From: Triticum aestivum
Lineage: Eukaryota > Streptophyta > Magnoliopsida > Poales > Poaceae
DNA: 64,000 nucleotides
Assembly (NCBI RefSeq): GCF_018294505.1
Contig: NC_057796.1
Span: forward strand, 267,799,518-267,863,517
Direction: 5' to 3'
The translations under genes and the position numbers were made by a program. A model generated the notes under the pieces. The model did no database searches. It was given only the letters and a program-made list of their open reading frames with translations, and was not told where the DNA came from. Positions 22,056 to 33,822 of the stretch are shown here, in pieces. The number at the start of each line of letters is the position of its first letter. Position 1 is the first letter of the stretch.

Positions 22056-25000
22056 CTAATCATCATCCGCAGCAGCAACGTCAACATCTTCGCCATGTGT
22101 ATCAGTCTGAATCATAATTCCCCCAGTGTCATCTTCTTGTTCATCCTACATGTCCTCGAACGTTGGCGTCTTATTGATCAACTCTCGTATGTCCACAGCC
22201 CGACAGGGAATATTTTCGCCATCATTATTGACGTGCTGGTTCTTAAAGATATTAGGAACATCTGTGGAATCTTCTACATCAGGAGCAGTGTAAGCATCAT
22301 CTTATTGTGCAACTTCATTAAACGAATTCCTCTGCTAAAACCTTTGCAATACTCCCCGGTCATCGCTACATGCATATGTGTCTTCCAGGAAAAATATTTG
22401 TGTTGCTTGATTTACCAAAATAAATGGCTCGTCGATCTGGTATGCCGCCTTGAGATTGATGGATTTGAAATAATCATCAGCTCTGGGTTTTGCAATCCTA
22501 GAAAACAGGTTATACCAAGGACAATACAACAGAACCACACACCAATGAACCTCGAAACTGGAGATATATTACAACCGAACAATGTCCATTATGTTAGCAT
22601 ACATTTCAGTTGTCTCTTCGCCGTACTTATACGTGCTCATGATGGCACTGTTTTGTGTCTTCTTTCCTTCGTCCCGTGCAACGGCGTTGTAGCGCACATC
22701 TCCAACAAACGCAAGATTCATAATGTCTTACCCGAGTATCAGGACCCATTGCTAGTGCATAAAGGGCGGCATTAACTGCCTGCCAATCCTCCGGCATCTT
22801 CTTAACCTATGGATAGAAAATAGACAAGCTATTCATCTTATGTACTCAATATATTAGAAAAATTGACAGTGGAATTCAAAAGCTTACATGGCTCTTGAAC
22901 CATTTCGCAAATCCTGCCATAACCAGTTTGTCAATGTTTCTTGGATTTTGCGATAGTAACTCCTTTTTGTAGATGCTGCACAACATTGTGATCGCGTCAA
23001 ACATCTAACTATATAAGAATGTGCTGCAAGTTTAGTAGATTACGATGTATAAGATGTACTACTTAGCACTTACTCGATATAAGGTAGAATCTCGGGATAG
23101 TTATTCAACACATACCAAACCATTTTTCCAAATCTTTAGGTTTGTCGTCTTGTCGACTCTTCCATGTAACTTGAACAGAACAATCAAAAACATTGAGCTC
23201 GGGATTGTCTTCACCCACCTCTTTGCTAAGCTGATCAACTGTTTCAATGTATTTCGAGCAGCATGTCAACGCTTCTGTAGCAATGTAGGCCTGATATTTC
23301 TGTCTCTAAGACGCTCCAAAGCATCTATCCTGATATTTCTACTGCAGAGTTCCCTGAAGAATTGTCCCAACTCTGCAACTGTTCTGTATAAGTTAGGGAC
23401 GCCCAATCCTGTAAGGATAACAGGCAAAACCCTTTGAAGTAGGACGTGGCAGTCATGAGTTTTCAACCCTTGTACCTTGTTTCCATCTGCACTGACTCTC
23501 CTTTCAGGTTTGGAAGCAAATCCATGTGGGAATCTCACACATGACAGGACCTTGCAGAATTCTTTTCTTTTCACCTTGTCCAAGACGTAAACAGCTGTTT
23601 CCATATCCCGTGGTTTACCTTCATCTTCCACCTACAAATCCTTTCTGATACCCAGGTGTGTGAAATCAATCCTAGATTTTAAGGTATCTTTCGTCTTGTC
23701 TTCAATATTAAGAAGTGTGCCGATAATGCTGTCACATATATTTTTCTCGATGTGCATCACATCAAGATTATGCTGCAGATCCAAATCGTTCCAATAGTCC
23801 AAGTCCCACAAAGTGGACCTGCGGGTAAACAATAATCTCTCTTCTGCCTTGCCACGCTTCCTTTCCCGCTACCATTATCAGGATGGTTTCCTGGTGTAAT
23901 ATGCCTGACCTTATCTAATTCCACTTGCAACACATCGCCGGTGAGCCTCTTTGGCGCATCACGGTTTTCATGCTTTGCATTGAACACATGTCTTCGGTAT
24001 TTTGTAGGACACGGCTTGTCCTTGGCAAGGAAATGGCGGTGTCCAATGTAACAGATCTTGCTAAGTATTGCATATGACAGCGGATTCTTGTCACAGCGAA
24101 GACATGCATTGTAACCATGTGTCGTTCGCCCTGACATAGTGCCCAAAGCCGGATGATCATGGATGCACCAAATTATAACAACATGCAGAAAGAAATCAGT
24201 TGGTGGGCTGCTATATAGGTCTCAAGTGAGAATACCCCTCCATTGCTCTTGAAGTTCCTCGACAAGAGGCAGCATGAATAAATCAAAATCCTTTCTAGGA
24301 CTTTTTGGACCTGGGATGAGCAAGGCCATCATGTAGTTTGATTCTTTGGTGCAGACATTTGGTGGCATGTTGTAAGGGATAACAAGCTCTGGCCACATGC
24401 TATATGTGGCACTCTGGTGGCCAAATGGGTTCAATCCATCTGTACCTAAGCCAAGTCTAATGTTTCTTGGGTCAGCAACAAACTTTTTGTGTTTCTGATT
24501 GAAGCTTTTCCAGTCGCTACCATGAGATGGATGGTTCATTACATTCTAATCTCTGTACTCCTGGTTCCTAGAATGCCACAGTACATCCTCTCTTGTTTCA
24601 ACATCATGAAACAACCTCTGCAATCTTGGTACAATTGGAAAATGTCTCAGAACATTATGAGAAATCCTATTCACATCATCGCCATCTTTCCATCTTGATG
24701 ATTTGCATTTTGGGCATTCACTTAAGTTGGCATAATCCTTCCGGAACAGAACACAATTATTCTTACAAACATGGATCATACATATCCGATTCCAACTGCA
24801 CGAAGGAAATTCTTCATTTTACTGTAGGTGTGTGGCAGCTCAGACACATCTGGGAAAGATTTGCAGAAAGCAGCCAACATCGCATCGAATGATTTGTTGC
24901 TCATCCGCTCAGATGTCTTCATCTAAAGAAAGGTGACCATAGCTGAGAATACTGACAGTTTATTTCCTGGGGTGACAACCACGTTGCATTGTTCCAACAT

Positions 25001-25438
25001 GCGGGCCCACCGTTTTTCTTCTGTAGGTGAAAGTTCATGATATGTGTGAGTATTTTGTAGCATTATTTCAATGTTGGTCAAACTCACTAGCTCTGCCACC
25101 ACCACCACCACCTCCTCCTCCTCCTCCTCCTCTTCCACCTGAGCATCAGGTAGATCAAGATGGTGATCTGCTGCTTCCACATAGTCAGTAACATTGACGT
25201 TCACAGCTTCACCATGATGAACCCACCTAGTATATGTGACCGAAATCCCATACAAGTGTAGATGATTTTGCATAGTTGACTGGGGTCTTGTAACTGAATT
25301 CATACAACTGCTACATGGGCAGAGCACATCTGATTTCGGACCACCGTACTCAGCCCTGATAAAGTTCATGAAGTTTTCAACCCCCTCGACATATGCAGTG
25401 GAGAATCTTCGAGCAGAAGTTATCCAAGTCATGTGCAT
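22056..25438 (-). pseudogene. CACTA (En/Spm) transposase of TNP2 type, broken
   Basis: Read on the minus strand, the blocks are in the order usual for grass CACTA transposases. The transposase-associated domain (25438-25180) has CPCSSC, HLHLYGI and HGE. An acidic repeat of eight Glu follows at about 25130. The tnp2 core (24900-23630) includes CPKCKSSRWK, GLGTDGLNPFG, LLIPGPKSP and the conserved HNLDVMHIEKN. A DUF4218-like part (23620-23270) has GLKTHDCHVLLQR. A DUF4216-like part (22720-22335) has DEPFILVNQATQIFF, and an acidic tail ends at the stop at 22056. The enzyme would bind and cut element ends. A TAG at about 24550, a frameshift near 24777 and an early end of the DUF4218 part suggest a dead copy, although some breaks may be introns. 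An AG acceptor precedes the ATG at 25438, so an upstream exon is likely. Confidence 0.85.
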
Positions 25439-26404
25439 CTGTTAGACATACAAATTAGTTCTTCTACTAGATATTACAGGAAAAACGTATATGCTTTTTT
25501 ATGAAGTCTAGAAAAAATACCTAGGTCAATGTAGCTATGGCAAGATATTTGGACAAGCAGATCTAAGTAACGAAATATATGTAAAGCTAATTCAGAAAAA
25601 ATATTTGAGTGATAAATTATGGCAGGCTATTTCAGCAGTCAATGAGGCCGAGCACATAGCTATGGAAGGCCATCTCAGCAACAAAGATCGAGTATAACAC
25701 GGTGTCGAGCTATTTCACCTAATAGATTGGCTTTTTTTACAGACCATGGCAATCTACTGCACAATAAATATATAGCAGTATATTTAAGCAACTAATCGGG
25801 TGTGGCATGCCATCTTAGCTAAGCAGATTGACTGCAGAATAGGGCAAGGAAGCTTCTTAAGAAGATCATATTGACTGTAAACTAGTTTGGCAAACAGTGA
25901 GATTAACAACGTCTATCAGCTAACATTCACCTCTACTCTGACATGCATGGGGCCTCAGTCTAGAATGCGCGTACCATGGGAAAAGCTGACCATCGTGCGT
26001 CTCCACAAGAACGTCGCCAACAGTGGCGGCGCGGCTAGAGGTCGGCGGTCTACGAGAGCGTACTGTGGGAGCGAGAGGATCGCCGTGCGTCCCATCGACG
26101 AACCGCGGCACCGACATATCAGCGCGGCGGGGAGGGCAGCTTTGGTGGAGCAAATGGAGTGGAGGGGGCTAGGGGAGGGGGTTTGGGGAATATTATTGGC
26201 TAGTTGGCCGAAGGGCAATTGAATTTGGGATTTGGGGGAATTTTCGCGCGGTGGGCGGGGGAGTTGGCGCATGGTCGGTTTCTCCAAATGCGGTCCCACG
26301 TGTCAGTGAAGAGGCAAGCCAGAACGCGTTCCGTTTGCATGAACCATGTGCAAGACCGACCGTGTGAGGGGTGCAATGCGACCGCGGCAGGCGTGCTGTG
26401 AGTG
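25439..26404 (-). other. Probable 5' region and first exon of the CACTA gene
   Basis: A GC-rich stretch (about 25930-26153, -) reads openly and ends at a possible splice donor (GTGAAT) near 25931. Together with the acceptor before 25438 this would make a first exon and a 0.5-kb intron. No CACTA terminal repeat could be found to the right, so the element end is not defined. The rest shows no gene. Confidence 0.35.
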
Positions 26405-27391
26405 TACCGCCTTTTTTTAAACTTGGTGGTTCGGGCGATCCATTGATACTACTACTAGTAATCTGGTAATCACAACTAAAATGGCGCGATAGGGTCTTTT
26501 CCCGTGCGATGTAGGGTGGAAACCCTAGGGCCGATCTTTCACGATTTGGAGATGATCCTATGACGAACATGAAGAACACGAGGGGAAAACACTCAAATTG
26601 ACGAGATCCAATCACACATATGCTAGATCTGTGAACATAAAGAGTGATACAAGATGCAAGCGCAACAAAGGACGATACAAGAGGCGCTAGTTTTCTCTGT
26701 GAGGAGGTCTTGAGGGGTCTTCCCGTGAGGGGTCTTGAATCCACTTGGGGGATCTTCTCCGTAGAGGTCGTGAACTCCAATGGAGAAGTAATCAAGTGGA
26801 TGAGCAAAGCTCTATCTCTCAAATGATCTATCACACTGGTAACCCTAGAAAGAGGGAGGAGGAGGAGGAGTATATATAGTCTAAGTGGACGAAGGGGTAC
26901 ATGGGCCTTGGCTCAACACGCAGCCAACCCACAGGTGTCGGACGTCCGACAGCTACCGATTGTCTGACGTTTCACGGGGGCTCGGACGTCCGGTGTGCGT
27001 CAGACTTCCGATGTTTTGGTTCTGATGGGCTTCTGTCGGACGTCCGGACGGGGCCGGACGTCCGGGGCGTCGGTCGTCCGACAATCTCCATACTTTTGAC
27101 ATTTTGGTTCTAGACTGGTGGCGTCGGACATCCGGAGGGGCTCGGTCATCCGGTGGCTGGAGGGTGACGGTCGTTCGGTCTGCATCGGACGTTCGACCGC
27201 TGTAGCGTCTGCTGGCTGGGACTCATCAGGCTGGCTGATGCTCCAGGCGTCGGACGTCCGACATGTCTTGGTCGTCCGGTGGCTGGGGATTTCCTGGCAT
27301 CTCCTCTTCTTGTTCTTTGTACTTGGTGTCCTTGCCGTCTTATCCATTGGGTGTAGCTGATCCGTGGCTTCCCTCCAAGTACCTGATCACA
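26405..27391 (-). repeat. Element K: LTR fragment, probably Copia/Sirevirus-like
   Basis: Read on the minus strand it has an array of CGGACGTCCG-like palindromes (27270 to 26930), then a TATA box TATATATA (26878-26871), then a transcript-like leader. This layout is the same as in the H LTR, though the words differ. Edges are uncertain. The right edge is set by the A insertion (TSD CATAG 27392-27396). After A is removed, the sequence continues for 9 bases and meets the end of E at 56152. Confidence 0.5.
26930..27275 (-). repeat. Array of CGGACGTCCG palindromes in K
   Basis: About eight copies or close variants of CGGACGTCCG, some extended to GTCGGACGTCCGAC, occur within 350 bp directly upstream (minus strand) of the TATA box at 26871-26878. 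The core GACGTC is the palindromic site typical of plant bZIP factors. Confidence 0.75.
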
Positions 27392-27396
27392 CATAG

Positions 27397-28320
27397 TGTC
27401 GGGGAACACAAATGGGGGGATATGTTTTCCCTTGACTTGTGCATGGACAGCAAGCCAACAGGCCCAAGGACAAGATTACAGCACCAAGATCAGACCAAGC
27501 AAGAGGGATCAATTCTTTTGAAGAATCGAAGTGCAAATCAAGAAGACCAAGATTAGCTAGAGAAGTAAGATATCGCAAAGGGAAGAACCTCCCTTGCTGG
27601 GCAGGCGAGCCTGGCAAGGTTGGGTTTGCCCCGGAAGCAAGCTCCCAGATCGTCCCGGCAGGCATGCTGGGGCTCGCGGAGGCAAGCCACTCCACCGCTC
27701 CACCTCGGAAGTGATGCAAGTCACAGATCAGTGCGGTGTCAAGCCCTAAAGTGACAAAGTGGCTGCTTCTTACCACATGGCAGCCACTTCCTACAGCAAA
27801 CACCTCCATATGACACCCATCCTGAGACGTGTCAAGCAAGCAGGCACAAAGCTGGCAAAACAGCCCGACAAGGGTAGCCGGACATGCTATGATGTGACAC
27901 TCGACGGTGCATTTAATGTGCTCTGTTAGCCTGCAGAGTTAGGTATGATAGCACTATTTGCTATCTAATCAGTACGTAAATACTGATTTTCCACTGTGGT
28001 GACCCCTTGACCTATAAAAGGAGGCCCATGGCAACCGTAGAAAGTATTCGGACCCTCACACATTCATACGCGCGTAGCCACTCTCCCCCGAGGCAACCCT
28101 GTCGTCCAAGTGTCCTGTGTTCGCCACCATTATCCACCATCAATCCACCAAAGAAGGAGTAGGATTTTATGCCTCACGGTGGCCCGAACCTGGGTAAAAC
28201 TGCCTGTGTGATCCTTGCTGCACTGTGTTACGCTTCTCCGCTCTTTGTGCAACGTGCCCATACCCCCGCCGAACCAAAAGGGGCTCATGGCCCCATAGGT
28301 GGCCGTGGTTTCCCACGACA
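27397..28320 (+). repeat. 5' LTR of A
   Basis: 924 bp, TGTCGGGG to CACGACA. A TATA box TATAAAA is at 28013-28019, matching 55834-55840 in the 3' LTR. Confidence 0.88.
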
Positions 28321-28324
28321 TCTT

Positions 28325-28342
28325 TGGTGCGCCAGGCAGGGG
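28325..28342 (+). other. Primer-binding site of A
   Basis: TGGTGCGCCAGGCAGGGG lies four bases after the LTR, where the tRNA primer should pair. I cannot name the tRNA with certainty. Confidence 0.5.
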
Positions 28343-28686
28343 GATCACTTGTGCGAACCTGAGGAGTGTATGAAGCGTCTCATATTCGTCAATGGTGTCG
28401 CCCCTCATGACGCCTAAGGGGATGGCTTGGGCGGAGCGGAAGAGCAACATTGCTCCCGCATCGATCTCGCCCACAATCTGCCATCTCCACACGCCATGGT
28501 TGTAGCGGCAATGGAAACTAGACACAAGGGAAACAATACCACCCTGAACGGGCCAGACAACAGGAATGTCCTGCGAATCCCGTTCGAGGGAAAGGAGCGA
28601 TGTGCAAGGGTACCAGGTTTTCTCTCTCTGCCACTCTCACTCTTTGACAATCGTACTACTCTGGGTTTTAGCATCATCAACGTTGA
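28343..28686 (+). other. Leader of A before the solo LTR
   Basis: Untranslated-leader-like sequence with no gag domain. It is interrupted at 28687 by the solo LTR and continues at 33013. Confidence 0.5.
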
Positions 28687-31600
28687 TGTAACGCCCACGA
28701 TGCAGCTATATCTCCCACGTGTCGAGGCACGACTTAGAGGCATAACCGCATTGTGGTTTTGTCGCAAGAAGGGTCATCTTCACACAATCCCATGTAATGA
28801 ACAAGAATGGGATAAAGAATTGGCTTACAATCGCCACTTCACACAAAACATAATAAAATCATACATCATTCAAGATACACACATAGGTCCGACTACGGAA
28901 CCAGAATAAAAGAAGACAACCCAACTGCTAGATCCCTGATCGTCCCAACTGGGCACCACTACTGATCAAAATGAAAAGAAACAACACAACGAACAAGATC
29001 TTCATCGAGCTCCCACTTGAGCTCGGTTGCGTCACCTGCACTGGTATCATCGGCACCTGCAACTGTTTTGGAAGTATCTGTGAGTCACGAGGACTCAGCA
29101 ATCTCACACCCGCGAGATCAAGACTATTTAAGCTTATAGGAAGGAAAGGGTAGTGAGGTGGAGCTGCAGCAAGCACTAAGCATATATGGTGGCTAACATA
29201 CGCAAATAAGAGCGAGAAGAGAAGCAACGGAACGGTCGTGAACTAGCAATGATCAAGAAGTGATCCTGAACTCCTACTTACGTCAAACATAACCCAGAAA
29301 CCGTGTTCACTTCCCAGACTCCGCCGAGAAGAGACCATCACGGCTACACACGCGGTTGATGCGTTTTAATTAAGGTCAATTGTCAAGTTCTCTACAACCG
29401 GATATTAACAAATTCCCATCTGCCACATAACCGCGGGCACGGCTTCCGAAAGATAATACCCTGCAGGGGTGTCCCAACTTAGCCCATTATAAGCTCTCAC
29501 GGTCAACGAAGGATAAACCTTCTCCCGGGAAGACCCGACCAGTCTCGGAATCCCGGTTTACAAGACATTTCGACAATGGCAAAACAAGACCAGCAAAGCC
29601 GCCCGATGTGCCGACAAATCCCGATAGGAGCTGCACATATCTCGTTCTCAGGGCACACCGGGTGAGCACTACGTACAACTAAAACCAGACCTCGAGTTTC
29701 CCCGAGGTGGCGCTGCAAGGGGCTCTAGTTTGGACCAACACTCGAAGGAGCACTGGCCCCGGGGGGGGTTAAAATAAAGATGACCCTTGAGTCTGCAGAA
29801 CCCAAGGGAAAAGGGGATAGGTGGTAGCAAATGGTAAAACCAAGGTTGGGCCTTGCTGGAGGAGTTTTATTCAAAGCGAACTGTCAAGGGGGTCCCATAA
29901 ATCACCCAACCGCGTAAGGAACGCAAAATCAAGGAACATAACACCAGTATGACAGAAACTAGGGCGGCAAGAGTGGAACAAAACACCAGGCATAAGGCCG
30001 AGCCATCCACCCTTTACCAAGTATGTAGATGCATTAATTAAATAAGAGATATTGTGATATCCCAACATAAACATAAACCAACATGGAGCAATCTTCATCT
30101 TCTCCTGCAACTAGCAACGCTATAAGAGGGGTTGAGCAAAAGCGGTAACATAGCCAAGCAACGGTTTGCTAGGAAGGGTGACAAAGGTTAGAGGTTCATG
30201 GCAATTTGGGAGGCTTGACAAAGCAAGTGGTAGGTAGCGCAGCATGGCAATAGAACGAGCAAATAGCAAAGCAAAGATAGAAGTGATTTCGAGGGGTGGT
30301 CATCTTGCCTGAGATCCCGCAAGGAAGAAGAATGAGTCCATGAAGAAGACAAACGGATGTAGTCGAACGAATCCTCACAACTCCAGAACGAAACCGAAGC
30401 TAACGAGAGAAGCAACCCGGAAAGAAACAAACAACATAGTAAACACACAATCATAAACATGGCATGATGCACAATCAAGTATGATGCATGTCCGGTTTAA
30501 TGAGGCATGGCATGGCAAAGTGCACATACGAAACTACAAGTTAAGTGGAGCTCAATATGCAACGAGTTGCATATTGACGAAACGCCACATTCGAGTTATT
30601 TAGTTCGCTCTTGTTTAAGTACACAACAATATTAAATGTTGTTAACCATGGCAAGGGGTGAAGCATAATTAAACAACCTATCTAGGCAAGTTTAAATGAG
30701 GCCGGAAATAACAAACGACAATACCGGAAAATCCCCATATGTCATTTAGCAATTTTAATGCAAACATCAATTTTAGACATTTTAAATGTTGTTATCATGA
30801 TGCGGATGACATATGCAAGGTATATGCAATTTTATGAAAGTGTTGGTATAAAATGATACGAGGCATTTGTTACCGTGGTGGAAGAAAGGGGTGCCACGGC
30901 AACGAATCCGAAAATGATGCCACGGCAACATAACGGTGATCCGACAACTCGTCGAGATGTCGGTGCAAAAGAAATTGTGGATGAACGGAACATGCAAACG
31001 ATGGTGGGGTGATCCCGGTTACCGGGTTCCCACATGACGGTGGCAAGGAAACGAGGAACGTGCAAGGACCAATTCGGACATGGTGCAAACACGGGCATCT
31101 CATACAACACATCACAAGCGATCGTCCACGGGTCATCGTCTCGGGGTTATACCTTCGAAGCATGCATTTTCGGAGCGGTTCAAAATCGTCGAGGGAAGTA
31201 GTGGTTCACGAGCCGTAGTGGAAGTAGTCGTTCTCGCGACGGTAGTGGAAGTAGCGGTACACGCGGAGGTAGTCGACTTGACGGTTCCGTTACACGGGTC
31301 TTCGGCGACGGTAGTGGAAGTAGTGGCACACGTTCGTTTTTGGAGAGGTACTTGACGGGTCCGAGGTCTCCGGCGTAGTGGTACACATCTCGGAAGCGGT
31401 TCACGACGATGGTAGTCGAACTTGGTGATCCGAAGGGGTACTTGGCGAATGACGACCGTAGTGGTACTTGGGGAAAAATCTCGGAGTCGACGGTAGAGGT
31501 ATTCGACGTGTCACCATGTAGTCGTACACTTGTCGGAGAGGATCTTGGCGCAACCAAAATGAAGCAACACAAAACATCACAAGGGCCTCGGGATGCCAGC

Positions 31601-33012
31601 AGCAAGGAGGCGATGGTGGTGGACAGCGGCAGGAGATTGTCACCGGGCTTGTGGCGACAACGACGACAAACAGAGGCGCGCGGAGAAGCAACCGTTCGGC
31701 GATGGAGCAAAGGCGAACGGCGGGTCGGGGACGAGACCGGACGTTGGGGAGGGAGCGGCCGATGGCGGCCGGACTAGGAGTCGAGGCGGCGGAGCTCCTG
31801 CTCGGCGACAAACGAAGCAGCGAGGAGGAGGCGCTCGGGGACGGCTCGGGCTCCAGAAGCTCGGGTGCGGGACGAGGAAGGGAGACGCGAGGACGAGGCG
31901 GGTCGAGGGGGCGACGCGGTGGCGGAGAGGCGCGACGGGCGGCGGCCGTTGCCAGAGGCGGGGAGGCCGGCTGGAGGAGGAGGGAGGCGAAGCAGCTCGG
32001 GGCTGATCCTGTCGTTGGAGGCCGGGACTTGGCCGGCAGCAGGGCGTCGTGTAGGAGCAGGAGAAGGGGAGACGGGCGCTGCTCGTGGTCACCGGCGATG
32101 GAGGCGGAGCAGAGGACAGGCGAAGCAGAGGAGGCGGTGGCGGACGCGTGCGGCAGTGCACTCCGGCGGCGGGGCTCGCCAGATCAAGGACGCGGGGGAG
32201 GGGGGGAAGCTCTTGGAGGCTGGCGCGCTGGGGAAACGGGTGTGGGGGCTCCTCCCCTGGCTCGAGGTGTTGACGGCGCTGAGGGGGAGCGCGAGGGAGA
32301 GATCGAGAGGAGGGGGTCGGTCTCCTGGCGGCTAGGGTTAGAGGGGGCGCGGGCTGGGCCTTAGAGCTGCGGCTACAGGAGGCCCAAGTGGCCGGCTGGG
32401 GTTCTCTCTCTTCTCTCTCCCTTATTTCTTTGGCAGAAAAGAAATAGAGAAAAAGAAAAAAGAAAGAGAGGGTTAGAGAAAGAATTTGCGCAAGCGGTTA
32501 ATTTTGCCGGACTCGCAAATATGTGCTTGTTCCGAGAAAATAGAAAAGGCCAGATTGAAAAATATAAATTCAAAAGCATTTGAATTTAATTCAAATGGTT
32601 TGAATAGGAAGTGAGGGTTGGGAAGGTCCAAAAATGTTCGGATTTTTGGTGGAGCTCCGGAATATGATGAAAAAAATATATGGCGAGGTTGGAGACCAAG
32701 AATTAAGAAAACAAAGGCATTGGGATATTTGCAGGTGTGTTACGGTGAACTCCAATTAATGGAATATTTTAATATAGCTCCCTAAATATTAGGAGGATAT
32801 GTTATAAAGAGAAATCACCATGTGAATTCCCTCGATTTAAATGGATCGAAGATCCATGCAATTTATTTAGTTGAGTTTTGATGCAAAGATTAATGACATG
32901 ATGGCATGATGACATGATGCAATGCAAAAATAAAAGAGCAAGCACCAAAAGGAACACACGGTGATCACGAGAATATGGAAGTCTTCTGAACCGTCGGTCT
33001 CGGGGCGTTACA
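28687..33012 (-). repeat. Element C: 4.3-kb solo LTR of a Gypsy chromovirus
   Basis: The ends are TGTAACGCCC and GGGGCGTTACA. No internal sequence or second LTR is present. Flanks are GTTGA (28682-28686) and GTCGA (33013-33017), a 5-base duplication with one changed base. Minus orientation follows from its left end (28687-29870), which matches the downstream end of the D LTR. Removing it joins the A leader. A purine-rich block (31600-32360) opens long but meaningless ORFs. Solo LTRs arise by recombination between the two LTRs of one element. Confidence 0.82.
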
Positions 33013-33017
33013 GTCGA

Positions 33018-33822
33018 CGAGCCCACGCGTTGCTCGGTCCAGGATTTACCCTGCTTAGGGAAATCCTGAGTAGATTGCCAGTGCAAGTCCGTTGATTGAC
33101 GCACCGGCAAGTATGCACTGGCAAGGCCTCCCGCCTTTGCGTGGCTTTTGTGCCATCTGCCGTTGGATTGGTCAAGAGGTGCGGAGAGGAAGAGAGAGAA
33201 ACTGGCCGTACCTAAAGCAGGGTCCTGCCTCCCCAAGCCACATGTGCTTCTATCCGACCCGTGCCGGGAGCTAGTGGTCGATATACAAGCAATGCAGTCC
33301 TCCTCGGGACATGCAAGCCATGCGAGCAGCGGAGCCAGGGGAGGGATAGATGGAAGCACAAATAAGAGCTAACTGTACACAATCTTTGTGATACTTTCAA
33401 ATCTAGAATTTGCGTTTGTCTATCACTTGAGTGCCGAGGTGCTCGTACGATGAAATCTATCACAAGATGGTACCTTTGCTAGATTCTTGCCTGCACCCTC
33501 ATTCCGTTCAGAGTCCGCTTGCGGAATGGGTAGCTGCATCAGAAACTACTAAGGAAAAACTTGCCGGGAGGCATCCACACCAAGATGAATGTTAAGGGCC
33601 ATGCCCTTATGACTTTCACGGCAATATGATACCGGCAGGCAATCAGAACGTGCATAGAGACTAGTCATACAAACACCAATGGATAAAAATCGAAAGGGAT
33701 AAACATGCAATTTAGATTAAGTAAAAGCATCGAGTTCACATGAAAGCATATACGACATAAGGTCTAAACATAGGACATGCTTCATTGTCTTGATTACAGG
33801 ACAACACAGCGGCAACAATAGT
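33018..33822. other. A internal region without a gene
   Basis: This continues the A leader after the solo LTR. Several short palindromic words around ttgccagtgcaag and caccggcaag occur near 33075-33125. No coding region is supported. Confidence 0.45.

Noticed and set aside
22095..22775. 226-codon plus-strand ORF
   Set aside because: It is the antisense shadow of the DUF4216-like part of the CACTA transposase.
11624..26404. Terminal inverted repeats (CACTA...TAGTG) of the CACTA element
   Set aside because: I searched by eye on both sides of the transposase and found no convincing pair, so no element borders are given.
31593..32364. ORFs of 137-237 codons rich in Gly and Arg
   Set aside because: They sit in a purine-rich part of solo LTR C and have no recognisable domain; the opposite frames are open too.
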